Part shown: one piece after another, positions 8,896-16,158 of the stretch
Position numbering within the stretch: the first letter of the stretch is position 1
Layout of the letters: each line of letters starts with the position of its first letter
Source: Solirubrobacteraceae bacterium
GTDB lineage: Bacteria; Actinomycetota; Thermoleophilia; Solirubrobacterales; Solirubrobacteraceae
Direction of reading: 5' to 3'
NCBI GenBank assembly: GCA_030447275.1
Contig: JAUJPF010000010.1
Location: 1 to 64,000, forward strand
Length of the DNA: 64,000 nucleotides
Translations under genes and position numbers: made by a program
Notes under the pieces: generated by a model
Told to the model about the DNA's origin: nothing
What the model saw: the letters and a program-made list of their open reading frames with translations, nothing else
Database searches by the model: none

Positions 8896-9164
8896 GCGCC
8901 GTGGACCTCGAGCACGCCGCGGCCGAGGTCCGCCGGCTTGTGGGCCAGATGTCGCCGCTCGGTCCGCGCGAGCCGGCGTCGGAGGACCGGATCATCGAGG
9001 ACCTGGGGTACGACTCGCTGGCGATCGTCGAGATGGCGATGACGCTCGAGACCGAGCTCGACCTCGACCGGATCCCGGAGGAGGCGGCGATCGACGTGGT
9101 CACCGTCAAGCACCTCGAGGAGCTGGTGATCGGGATCCTCCGCCGGCGGGAAGACGCATCGTGA
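8892..9164 (+). CDS. Acyl carrier protein 1
   Basis: 90 residues, acidic and helical. The phosphopantetheine attachment motif is GYDSLAIVEM, with the serine in DSL at about residue 42. ATG start overlaps the diiron gene (ATGA), and the stop overlaps the transglutaminase-like gene (GTGA). A discrete ACP in an operon with a FAAL is the expected acceptor for the activated fatty acid. A second, different carrier protein lies 1 kb downstream beside the amino acid ligase, so the two probably carry different substrates. Confidence 0.9.
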   Translation: MSAVDLEHAAAEVRRLVGQMSPLGPREPASEDRIIEDLGYDSLAIVEMAMTLETELDLDRIPEEAAIDVVTVKHLEELVIGILRRREDAS

Positions 9165-10171
9165 GCGGCGTCGCGGCGCCGGCGGCCGCGGGCTGGCTCG
9201 CCTCGCTCGAGCAGCTGTTCGCGATCCCGCCCGAGTACCGCAGGCTCGACGCTCCCCGCGCCCACGCGCTCGAGATGCTGCGCTGCACGGAGGCGACGCT
9301 CGACGCGCTCGTCGCCGCCGGCCTGCCCTGCGAGGGGCCGCCCGGCGACGAGCGCTTCGACGGCAACGACCTCTTCAACGTCGCGCTCTACTCGTCCTCG
9401 CGCGCGTCGGTCCCCGAGCGCGCGTTCCAGTTCGTGCTGCGCTGGATGACGGACCCCTCCGACTCGTGGTTCGAGACCCGGCGCTGGTCGTTCTCGCTCG
9501 AGCTGACGCCGGACGGCAGGTCCGGCGGCGCCTCCCGGCTGCTGCTGGCGCGGCCACGGCCGGAGCTGCTCGGCGGCCGGCTGCTCGACCTCGAGAGCGA
9601 GCCGGCGGAGGCAGCGGCCCGCGAGGGTGACATCGTCGCCGACGGCGTCGACCGGCTGACGCTGCGCGGCCGGATCGAGACGACCGGCGCGCGGATGGCG
9701 CTGCGCTCCCCGCGACTGCGCGACATCGTCGAGGAGTTCGAGTCGACGCCGTACCGCTGGCTCAAGCTGCCCGAGCAGCTCCAGCGCCAGCCGGAGCGGC
9801 TCCTGCCCCACGGCGTGGCGACGTGCATCGCGGCGAGCCTGCACCTCGAGCGGCGCTGCCACGACGCCGGGCTCCGCGCGCGCACGCGCCGCGGGTGGGT
9901 CCTCGGGATGCTCGACCTCGCGCACGCGTGGCTCGAGGTCTGCGACGACGACGGTGTCGTGAAGACGATCGACCCGATCTTCGCGCTGCTGTCCTCGCTC
10001 GTCGACGACCCGAACCCGGACTTCCGCACGGCGTGCCGCGGCTCGCGACTGAATCGCCTGCTCGCCACCGACCACCGCGCCGACGAGCCGCTCGAGCTGC
10101 GCCTGCTCGACGGGCGATCGGCGCCGGTCCGCCGAAAGACCGTCATCCGCCGCGACAGGTCGGCGTCGTGA
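9161..10171 (+). CDS. Transglutaminase-like protein between two carrier-protein genes
   Basis: 336 residues. The C-terminal half shows the Cys-His-Asp triad arrangement of the transglutaminase/papain-like fold. Cys222 is in GVATCIAAS, followed by a long helix, His255 is in LAHAWLEV, and Asp271 is in TIDPIF. Spacings of 33 and 16 residues fit the family. The N-terminal half has no motif I recognise. Bacterial homologues include proteases and, in the andrimid pathway, AdmF, which forms an amide bond between two carrier-protein-bound substrates. Overlap on both sides with ACP genes makes the AdmF-like condensation role the most attractive reading. No lysine- or glutamine-rich protein partner and no signal peptide were seen, which argues against cell-wall crosslinking. 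Function is inferred. Confidence 0.68.
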   Translation: MSGVAAPAAAGWLASLEQLFAIPPEYRRLDAPRAHALEMLRCTEATLDALVAAGLPCEGPPGDERFDGNDLFNVALYSSSRASVPERAFQFVLRWMTDPSDSWFETRRWSFSLELTPDGRSGGASRLLLARPRPELLGGRLLDLESEPAEAAAREGDIVADGVDRLTLRGRIETTGARMALRSPRLRDIVEEFESTPYRWLKLPEQLQRQPERLLPHGVATCIAASLHLERRCHDAGLRARTRRGWVLGMLDLAHAWLEVCDDDGVVKTIDPIFALLSSLVDDPNPDFRTACRGSRLNRLLATDHRADEPLELRLLDGRSAPVRRKTVIRRDRSAS

Positions 10172-10407
10172 GCTCGTCCACGACCGGCATCGAGCGGGTC
10201 GTCGAGCTCCTGCGCACGAGGCGCCCCGACCTCGACCGGATCGACCCCGACCTCGACCTGATCGACAACCGCATCCTCGACTCGCTCGGGTTCGTCAGCC
10301 TGCTCTACACGCTCGAGGAGATCACCGGGCACGAGATCTCGCTGGAGGACGTCCAGCCCGAGGACTTCCGGACGCTGTCGGCGATCGAGGCGAAGTACCT
10401 GTCGTGA
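10168..10407 (+). CDS. Acyl carrier protein 2 (likely aminoacyl carrier protein)
   Basis: 79 residues with a GTG start overlapping the previous gene. The phosphopantetheine site is RILDSLGFVSLL, with serine in DSL at about residue 36, followed by helices typical of the fold. It differs clearly from carrier protein 1. Its stop overlaps the start of the amino acid:[carrier protein] ligase gene. In characterised systems these ligases charge a small carrier protein encoded next to them, so this protein is predicted to be the aminoacyl acceptor. Confidence 0.88.
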   Translation: MSSSTTGIERVVELLRTRRPDLDRIDPDLDLIDNRILDSLGFVSLLYTLEEITGHEISLEDVQPEDFRTLSAIEAKYLS

Positions 10408-11264
10408 GCGCGGCGGGCACACGGCGCTTCCACGGCGACGCCGACGATGGGCTGGCCCGGATCGGCGAGGCCGAGCTGGTGCTGCGCGAGCGGCTCGACC
10501 GGACCTTCGAGCGGTGGGCGGTCGGGGCGGGCGCGCGGCGCGCCGTCTACCCGCCGCTGCTGCGGGTCGTCGACCTGGCCCGCATCGACTACTTCGACAA
10601 CTTCCCGCACCTCGCGGTGCTGGCCAGTGGGATCGACGCGCCGGCGCTCGAGGCGGGCGTCGATCCCTCCGGCGCCGGGGTCGTGCCCGCCGGGGCGCTG
10701 CACGACTGCGCCTACGCGCTGCCGTCGGCGGCGTGCTTCAGCGTGTACTTCCGGCTCGCCGGGCAGACGCTGGCGGAGCCGGCGCTGGTGACGACGGTCG
10801 CCAACTGCTTCCGGCGCGAGTCCGGCTACGACGGCTTCCGCCGGCTGCTCGGCTTCTCGATGCGCGAGGTCGTGTGCGTCGGTGACCGCGATGCGGTGCT
10901 CGACCACCTGAGGACGTGGCGCGAGCGGGTGACGGCGGCGCTGGCGGCCGTCGGGCTGCCGGCGCGGATCGTCCCGTCGGAGGATCCGTTCTTCGATCCG
11001 GACGCCGGGCGGGCGCTCATGGCCCGGCTGTTCCCGGTCAAGGAGGAGGTCGTCTACGGCGAGGACCTCGCGATCGCGTCGCTGAACTTCCACCGCAACT
11101 TCTTCGGCGAGCGCTGCGACATCCGCACGGCCGACGGCGAGCCCGCGTTCTCCGGCTGCATGGCGTTCGGGCTGGAGCGCTGGATGGCCGCGCTGTCCGC
11201 GCACCTCGGCGACGACGTCGACGCGATCCTCGAACGGCTCGACGCGTGGGACGGGATGCCCTGA
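10404..11264 (+). CDS. Amino acid:[carrier protein] ligase, class II aaRS-like
   Basis: 286 residues. The sequence resembles truncated homologues of the atypical (archaeal-type) seryl-tRNA synthetase that lack the tRNA-binding domain. Seen: YPPLLRVVDLARIDYFDNFPHL, motif 2 as CFRRESGYDGFRR near residue 134, and motif 3 as FGLERWMAAL near 255. Candidate zinc ligands are a Cys near 110, the Glu of CFRRE, and Cys252 in FSGCMAFG, the Cys-Glu-Cys pattern of this group. Characterised members (e.g. Bradyrhizobium) adenylate glycine or alanine and load it on a carrier protein's phosphopantetheine arm. No tRNA-binding N-terminal domain is present. The gene overlaps the cognate-looking carrier protein gene. 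Substrate is not readable by eye. Confidence 0.82.
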   Translation: MSAAGTRRFHGDADDGLARIGEAELVLRERLDRTFERWAVGAGARRAVYPPLLRVVDLARIDYFDNFPHLAVLASGIDAPALEAGVDPSGAGVVPAGALHDCAYALPSAACFSVYFRLAGQTLAEPALVTTVANCFRRESGYDGFRRLLGFSMREVVCVGDRDAVLDHLRTWRERVTAALAAVGLPARIVPSEDPFFDPDAGRALMARLFPVKEEVVYGEDLAIASLNFHRNFFGERCDIRTADGEPAFSGCMAFGLERWMAALSAHLGDDVDAILERLDAWDGMP

Positions 11265-13249
11265 TGGCGACCGAGACCTACAGCCACTACGCGCTCGACA
11301 ACGCGGCGCCGGTCGAGCGCGAGCGCCTGCTCGCGATCGAGCGCAGCTTCAACCCGGCGACGCTCGCGCACCTCGAGCGGCTCGGAGCGACCGGCGGCGC
11401 CGCCGTGCTCGAGGTCGGCGCCGGGGCGGGCGGCCTGCTGCCCGCGCTCGCGCAGCGGCTCGGCCCGTCGGGGCGGATCCTCGCGACCGACGTCGACCCG
11501 CGGCTCCTGACGGCGCTGCCCGAGGCGCATCCGACGATCGAGGTGCTGCGCCACGACGTCATCGCCGAGGAGCTGCCGGCCGGGCGGTTCGACGTCGTCC
11601 ACGCGCGGCTGCTGCTCGCCCACCTGCCGGACCGCGCGCGGATCGTCGACAGGCTCGTGGCGGCGCTGCGCCCGGGCGGGTGGCTGCTCGTCGAGGACTT
11701 CGACTGGGGCTCGTACGGGCCGGCGCTGCCGCTGCCCGCGGCGGAGAAGGTCATCGCGGCGGGGACGAGCGTCCTCGAGAGCGCCGGCTTCGACCCGTAT
11801 CTCGGCCGCAAGCTGCCGGGGCTGCTGCGCGACGCGGGGTTGGAGGACGTCGACGCGGAGGGCCGGTCGCTCACGCTGCGCGGGGCGTCCTCGGCGATCG
11901 AGCCCATGTACCGGCACACGTTCGCGCTCTTCGAGCCGCGCCTGCGCGAGCTGGGGCTGATCACCGAGGAGGACGCCGCGGGCTTCCGCGCGCGCTTCGA
12001 CGACCCGGCCTACGACCTGCTGACCCAGACCATGGTGTCCGCGTGGGGACGGCCGGGGAGCGTGAACCGAGGCATGCACCGAAGCACCGACCGCATCGCG
12101 ACCACCCACACGGGGAGCCTGCCGCGGCCGAAGGACCTGAGCGCGCTGTACCAGGCGCGCGCGAAGGGCGAGGAGGTCGATCCGGCCGCGCTCGACGCGC
12201 GGATCGACGACGCCGTGGTCGAGATCGTCGACCGGCAGCTCGCCGCCGGGATCGACATCGTCGACGACGGCGAGGTGGGGAAGATCTCCTACTCGACGTA
12301 CGTGCGCGACCGGTTGAGCGGCTTCGACGGGGAGAGCAAGTTCACGTTCGTCCCGAAGGACCTCGTCGAGTACCCGGGCTTCGGCCAGCGGAGCATGCAG
12401 GACCCCTCGATGGCGCTCCTGCAGGTGCCGGCCTGCACCGGGCCGGTCGCCCACGGCGACCTCGGGCCGGTCCGGGCCGACGTCGACCGGCTGCGGCGCG
12501 CGCTCGAGGGCAAGGAGGTCGAGGGCGCGTTCCTCAACGCGGTCGCGCCGGGCGTCATCCCGATGTACTTCGAGGACCAGCACTACGGCGACCACGAGCG
12601 CTACGTGTACGCGCTCGCGGAGGCGATGCGGCCGGAGTACGAGGCGATCGTGGAGGGCGGCTTCGACCTCCAGGTCGACTGCCCGGACCTCGGCGTCGGC
12701 TGGCACTCGATGTTCGCCGAGCAGTCCCTGGACGAGTTCCGGCGCACGGTGGCGATGCACGTCGACGCGCTGAACGGCGCGCTCGCGGACATCGACCCCG
12801 AGCGCGTGCGGATGCACGTCTGCTGGGGCAACTACGAGGGCCCGCACGACAGCGACGTCGCGCTGGCCGACACGATCGACCTCCTCTACGAGGCGCGGCC
12901 GGCGACGCTCGTGCTCGAGGCGTGCAACCCGCGGCACGCCCACGAGTGGCAGGTTCTGCGCGACCACCCGCTGCCGGACGGCAAGGTGCTCGCCGTCGGG
13001 GTCATCGACACCACCACGAACTACGTCGAGCACCCCGACCTCGTCGCCGAGCGGCTGACGCGCTACGCGGACGTCGTCGGGCGCGAGCGCGTGCTCGCGT
13101 GCACCGACTGCGGGTTCGCCACCGTCGCCGGCCAGGCCGTGGTCCACCCGAAGGTGGCGTGGGCGAAGCTGCGGACGCTGGTCGAGGGCGCCGGGCGCGC
13201 CTCGGCACGGCTCTGGAACACACCGACAGGACGGGGGGCGAGCGCATGA
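11264..13249 (+). CDS. Methyltransferase fused in frame to MetE-like zinc protein
   Basis: One open frame of about 661 residues with ATG overlapping the previous stop (TGATG). Residues 1-265 are a class I SAM-dependent methyltransferase: VLEVGAGAGGLLPAL is the SAM-binding motif, ATDVDPRLL the acidic second motif, and FDVVHARLLLAHLPD the fourth. Residues ~271-661 are a MetE/UROD-superfamily domain. The junction is unusual because the methyltransferase normally ends near MVSAWGRP and an ATG preceded by CCGAGG sits at 12074. A one-base change near 12050 would restore a TGA (at 12061-12063 in the +1 frame) and split the gene. So it is either a true fusion or two genes joined by a lost base. It probably methylates the pathway product. 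Confidence 0.7.
   Translation: MATETYSHYALDNAAPVERERLLAIERSFNPATLAHLERLGATGGAAVLEVGAGAGGLLPALAQRLGPSGRILATDVDPRLLTALPEAHPTIEVLRHDVIAEELPAGRFDVVHARLLLAHLPDRARIVDRLVAALRPGGWLLVEDFDWGSYGPALPLPAAEKVIAAGTSVLESAGFDPYLGRKLPGLLRDAGLEDVDAEGRSLTLRGASSAIEPMYRHTFALFEPRLRELGLITEEDAAGFRARFDDPAYDLLTQTMVSAWGRPGSVNRGMHRSTDRIATTHTGSLPRPKDLSALYQARAKGEEVDPAALDARIDDAVVEIVDRQLAAGIDIVDDGEVGKISYSTYVRDRLSGFDGESKFTFVPKDLVEYPGFGQRSMQDPSMALLQVPACTGPVAHGDLGPVRADVDRLRRALEGKEVEGAFLNAVAPGVIPMYFEDQHYGDHERYVYALAEAMRPEYEAIVEGGFDLQVDCPDLGVGWHSMFAEQSLDEFRRTVAMHVDALNGALADIDPERVRMHVCWGNYEGPHDSDVALADTIDLLYEARPATLVLEACNPRHAHEWQVLRDHPLPDGKVLAVGVIDTTTNYVEHPDLVAERLTRYADVVGRERVLACTDCGFATVAGQAVVHPKVAWAKLRTLVEGAGRASARLWNTPTGRGASA
12074..13249 (+). 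other. MetE-like (cobalamin-independent methionine synthase C-domain family) block
   Basis: This is the second half of the joined frame, and could be its own 391-residue gene from the ATG at the left edge. It starts RIATTHTGSLPRP, the opening of the COG0620 family. The zinc-site residues are visible: His and Cys in MHVCWGNYEG near residue 250, and Cys in ACTDCGF near 345. Full MetE moves a methyl group from folate to homocysteine. Single-domain relatives act on other thiols or unknown substrates. Paired with a methyltransferase it may supply or accept a methyl or alkyl group in this operon. The substrate is not predictable. Confidence 0.7.
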
Positions 13250-13911
13250 CGGGCGGCACGGTCAGCGACACGTGGCGGGTCAACCGCCGGCTGGACGAGG
13301 TGTGGGACCGGGGGGTGAAGAGCTGGCCCGTCTCGATGCTCTACGGCGGGGTCATCTTCGGCACCGACAACCGCCTGATGTACCGGCACATGGGGACGAT
13401 CGCCGAGCTGCCGCCCGGCACCTCGATCCTCGACGTGCCCTCCGGCGGCGGCGTCATCCTCCGCGCGCTGACGCCCGAGCACCAGCTGCGCTACGTCGCC
13501 GGCGACATCTCGCCCCACATGCTCGAGCGTGTGCGCGCCGAGGCAGCCGAGCGCCGGCTCGACTTCGTCGAGGCGGTCGAGGCGGACGCCGGCGCCCTCC
13601 CGTTCGCCGACGGAGAGTTCGATGTCGTCGCCACCTACAACGGGCTGCACTGCATGCCTGACCCGGCCCGGGCGCTGAAGGAGATGGCGCGGGTGACGAG
13701 GCCCGGCGGCGAGCTGCGCGGCAGCATCATCTGCTGGGGCGCGGGCCGCCGGCAGGACATGTTCATCAACGGCTGGGTCAAGCGCAACGTGTTCGATGCG
13801 ATCGCCACGCGCGAGCAGTTCGAGCAGTGGCTCGTCGACGCTGGGGTGGAGCTCGAGCGCTCGCAGCGCTCGGGCTCCGTGATCTTCTTCTGGTCGCGGA
13901 AGCCCGGCTAG
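13246..13911 (+). CDS. SAM-dependent methyltransferase
   Basis: 221 residues, ATG overlapping the preceding stop. Class I Rossmann motifs are clear: SILDVPSGGGVILRAL (motif I with GGG), YVAGDISPHML (acidic residue after strand 2), ADAGALPFADGEFDVV, then GLHCMPDPARALKEMARVTRPGG. It resembles small-molecule UbiE/type-11 methyltransferases. It is the last gene of the carrier-protein operon and ends 4 bp into the convergent split-barrel gene. Its target may be the released product or its carboxyl group, which is inference. Confidence 0.85.
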   Translation: MTGGTVSDTWRVNRRLDEVWDRGVKSWPVSMLYGGVIFGTDNRLMYRHMGTIAELPPGTSILDVPSGGGVILRALTPEHQLRYVAGDISPHMLERVRAEAAERRLDFVEAVEADAGALPFADGEFDVVATYNGLHCMPDPARALKEMARVTRPGGELRGSIICWGAGRRQDMFINGWVKRNVFDAIATREQFEQWLVDAGVELERSQRSGSVIFFWSRKPG

Positions 13912-14309
13912 CCGGGGTTCGCGTGCCGGACGCGCTCCGGCTCGACGAGGAAGCGGATCCGCTGCTCCCCGGGCTGGAGGAACGGATACTCGTCCTTGTC
14001 CATGTACTTCTTGGCGAGCGCGTCGATGTGCTCCTTCGCGCCGTCGTGTGTGTCCTCGACGATGCGGCCGCGGACCTCGACGTACTCGTACGGGTTCTCG
14101 TTGTTGTGGACGGTGATCGTCACGCGCGGCTCGCGGCGGACGTTCGCCGGCCACGCCCGGCCCTCGGAGCTGTTGAGCGCGATGCGGTCGCCCTCGACGT
14201 GCTGCCAGACGACGACGCCGTGGACCGTGCCGTCCTCGCGGATCGTCGAGAGGTGGCTGAAGTTCGGCAGCTCGAGCAGCTCCCTCGCGCGTCCTTCGAT
14301 CGCCGCCAT
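13908..14309 (-). CDS. Pyridoxamine-oxidase-like FMN/F420 split-barrel protein
   Basis: 133 residues. The sequence follows the small F420- or FMN-binding split-barrel family of actinobacteria: LPNFSHLSTIREDGTVHGVVVWQ at the start, GRAWPANVRREPRVTITV in the middle, EVRGRIVEDTHD, then a helix and RIRFLVEPERV. Members bind F420 or flavin and reduce or sequester small molecules. The conserved spacing supports the fold, and the cofactor cannot be settled by eye. It is transcribed towards the carrier-protein operon and is not obviously part of it. Confidence 0.82.
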   Translation of the reverse strand: MAAIEGRARELLELPNFSHLSTIREDGTVHGVVVWQHVEGDRIALNSSEGRAWPANVRREPRVTITVHNNENPYEYVEVRGRIVEDTHDGAKEHIDALAKKYMDKDEYPFLQPGEQRIRFLVEPERVRHANPG

Positions 14310-14403
14310 GTGGTCTCCTCGGGTCGGTCGGAACGGTCGCTGCGCGAGGCTACCCGGCGGGGCGCGCTTCAGTGCGTCGGGTTGTAGGGGGCTAGCTCGC
14401 GCG

Positions 14404-15147
14404 TCAGCGCTTCGGGCCCACGAACTCGTCGAGCTGCCCGACCGAGGCTCGCCGCGCGACGCTGATCGTCGTCGCGCTCATCCGCCGCCACTCGACGCCG
14501 AGCGCGTCGCACGCGTCGCAGAAGATCGCGCGGACGTCGTCGGAACGGTTGTCGAAGTTGTAGCGCGGATACGCGTAGCGCCGGCCGCGCACGGTCACCC
14601 GGTTCGTGCCGCGCCACCCGTCGGAGTGGACGAGCCCACGCAGCAGCTCCCGCGGGTGCGCCGCGACCAGATGCCGCTGCCACGGCTGGAGGACGATCGC
14701 GCGCTCGTGCTTGCGCCCCGGCCCGTGCTGCGGGAAGACGCACGGCCAGTGCTTCCAGTACGCGCTGACGGCGACGCAGCCGATGCGCTGGTACGTCGCG
14801 ACCGCGTTCCCCGGAACCACCGCCGCGATCGCGTCCCGCGCCGCCTCGATGATCCCGGGATACCGCTCGTCGAGGTACACGCTCAGCCGCCAGACGCGCC
14901 GCATCGCCACGATGTGCCCGTCGCCCAGGTAGAGGCCGAGCAGGTACGCGTACGCGCCGCGCGGCAGCGCTTCGGCGTCTCCGCAGCGCGGGCACGCGTC
15001 GGACGGCAGCGGCTTGTCGCCGTGGCAGGCGACGCGCCAGGCGCGGACCGTCGTGCGAGGGATCCCGGTGCGCTGCGCGATCGCGCAGTCGTTGTGGCCC
15101 GCATCGACCAGCCGCCTTACTCGCTCGACGTCGTCTCGCGAACGCAC
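14404..15147 (-). CDS. HTH + LAGLIDADG-type homing endonuclease-like protein
   Basis: About 247 residues from a GTG start. The N-terminus is a resolvase-like helix-turn-helix (DVERVRRLVDAGHNDCAIAQ then RTGIPRTTVRAW), followed by a short Cys pair (CPRCGD). The rest has two LAGLIDADG-like helices: AYLLGLYLGDGHI near residue 62 and LLRGLVHSDGW near 165, each with the acidic residue expected at the catalytic helix end. Earlier in-frame starts would run into the tRNA-Leu gene, so the GTG 32 bp after the tRNA was preferred. The gene is encoded just downstream of the tRNA on the same strand, a common site for mobile endonuclease genes. Lower GC in places fits transfer. It may be a homing enzyme or a domesticated regulator. 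Confidence 0.72.
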   Translation of the reverse strand: MRSRDDVERVRRLVDAGHNDCAIAQRTGIPRTTVRAWRVACHGDKPLPSDACPRCGDAEALPRGAYAYLLGLYLGDGHIVAMRRVWRLSVYLDERYPGIIEAARDAIAAVVPGNAVATYQRIGCVAVSAYWKHWPCVFPQHGPGRKHERAIVLQPWQRHLVAAHPRELLRGLVHSDGWRGTNRVTVRGRRYAYPRYNFDNRSDDVRAIFCDACDALGVEWRRMSATTISVARRASVGQLDEFVGPKR

Positions 15148-15178
15148 GTTCGCATGATGCCGTCCGTCGCGGACGCGA

Positions 15179-15262
15179 TGCCCGGGGCGGGACTCGAACC
15201 CGCATGGCCCGAAGGCCAATGGCTTTTGAGGCCATCGTGTAGACCAATTCCACCACCCGGGC
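15179..15262 (-). tRNA. tRNA-Leu (CAA)
   Basis: 84 nt on the minus strand. The acceptor stem GCCCGGG pairs with CCCGGGC, with A as discriminator. The anticodon stem ATGGC/GCCAT encloses loop CTCAAAA, giving anticodon CAA. There is a long variable arm (TGGCC/GGCCA) as expected for a class II tRNA, and a T-loop TTCGAGT. No CCA is encoded. Confidence 0.95.
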
Positions 15263-15298
15263 CGGGCGGCGAAAGACTAGTCGGTCACGTGGCGGGGT

Positions 15299-15826
15299 CT
15301 ACGCCGGCGCGGGGGCCGGGTCGCGACGGTCGTCGTAGTCGTCGTCGCGGCGGTCGTGGTCGCGGCCGCCGACGCGGCGCTCGACCTCGACGTGCCAGTT
15401 CTGGCGGAAGCCGCTCATCGCGAACGCGATGAGGAGGACCTGGAGCGGCACGATGACGACGGTGATCATCCCGAGGACGCTGGCCGGGAGGGCCGGGTCG
15501 TCGAAGCCCTCCTTGTCGCGCGAGAACCACTCCGGCGCCGACACCGCGGCGAAGATGAGCATGATGATCGCGAGCGCGGCGATCACGGGGAGCATTCCGC
15601 TGCGCCAGCGGGCGATGTAGTACGCCACGAGCAGGTAGATGAGGATGTACGCGACCTGGACGAGCTTCGCGCCCTGGAGGGCGTCCCACCCGCCGATCGT
15701 CACGATCGTCATGAGCGCCGCGCTGACGAGCGTCAGCAGCACGACGACCAGCTTCGTCATCTTGCTCGAGGCCTTGCCGCGATTCGGGTACTCCAGGCGC
15801 ACGTCGTCGCGTCGCTGTTCGGCCAT
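15299..15826 (-). CDS. Small multi-pass membrane protein, unknown function
   Basis: 175 residues from ATG (MAEQRRDDVRLEYPNRGKAS). After a short charged N-terminus there are about four hydrophobic segments (LVVVLLTLVSAALMTIVTI, VAYILIYLLVAYYIA, MLPVIAALAIIMLIFAAV, VLGMITVVIVPLQVLLIAFA) and a charged C-terminal tail rich in Asp and Arg. No family is recognised. It sits between two tRNA-Leu genes and is transcribed alone. The tail resembles cytoplasmic tails of conserved actinobacterial membrane proteins. Confidence 0.75.
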   Translation of the reverse strand: MAEQRRDDVRLEYPNRGKASSKMTKLVVVLLTLVSAALMTIVTIGGWDALQGAKLVQVAYILIYLLVAYYIARWRSGMLPVIAALAIIMLIFAAVSAPEWFSRDKEGFDDPALPASVLGMITVVIVPLQVLLIAFAMSGFRQNWHVEVERRVGGRDHDRRDDDYDDRRDPAPAPA

Positions 15827-15883
15827 GCCGCGGAACATACAATCCCGCCGCCGGACGCGCGCCGCTCGCGCGCGCGGGCCCAC

Positions 15884-15965
15884 GCGGGCGTGGTGGAACC
15901 GGTAGACACGCCGGCCTTAGGAGCCGGTGGCGCAAGCCGTGGGGGTTCGAATCCCTCCGCCCGCA
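15884..15965 (+). tRNA. tRNA-Leu (UAG)
   Basis: 82 nt. The acceptor GCGGGCG pairs with CGCCCGC, with discriminator A. The anticodon stem CCGGC/GCCGG encloses CTTAGGA, giving anticodon TAG. There is a long variable arm (TGGCGCAAGCC) and a T-arm GGGGGTTCGAATCCCTC. The second leucine tRNA within 1 kb. Confidence 0.95.
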
Positions 15966-16158
15966 TCGCCGACCGGCGCGCCGGGTTTCCGGCGGGAGCG
16001 CCGCATCAAGCGGCCCACCGGGACCCGCCGGCTCGCGCCACCCGTGCCGACACGCCTGAGTAAACGCGCATAGCCCTTTGTGCTGATCGGACTGCTTACT
16101 GGCGATTTCCCAGCATTAGCAGGGGAAACGAGCGCGCGCGGATGCCGATGGAACCTAT
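15966..16158. other. Intergenic region, promoter of the ArsR-like gene
   Basis: 193 bp. The half after 16065 is distinctly less GC-rich (TTTGTGCTGATC...CTTACTGGCGATTTCCCAGCATTAGC), which in this genome usually marks a promoter. No clear -35/-10 pair or strong repeat could be assigned by eye, and nothing coding is visible. Confidence 0.4.

Noticed and set aside
9161-10171. Transglutaminase-like protein as a secreted wall crosslinker
   Set aside because: No signal peptide or membrane segment, and both neighbours are cytoplasmic carrier proteins.
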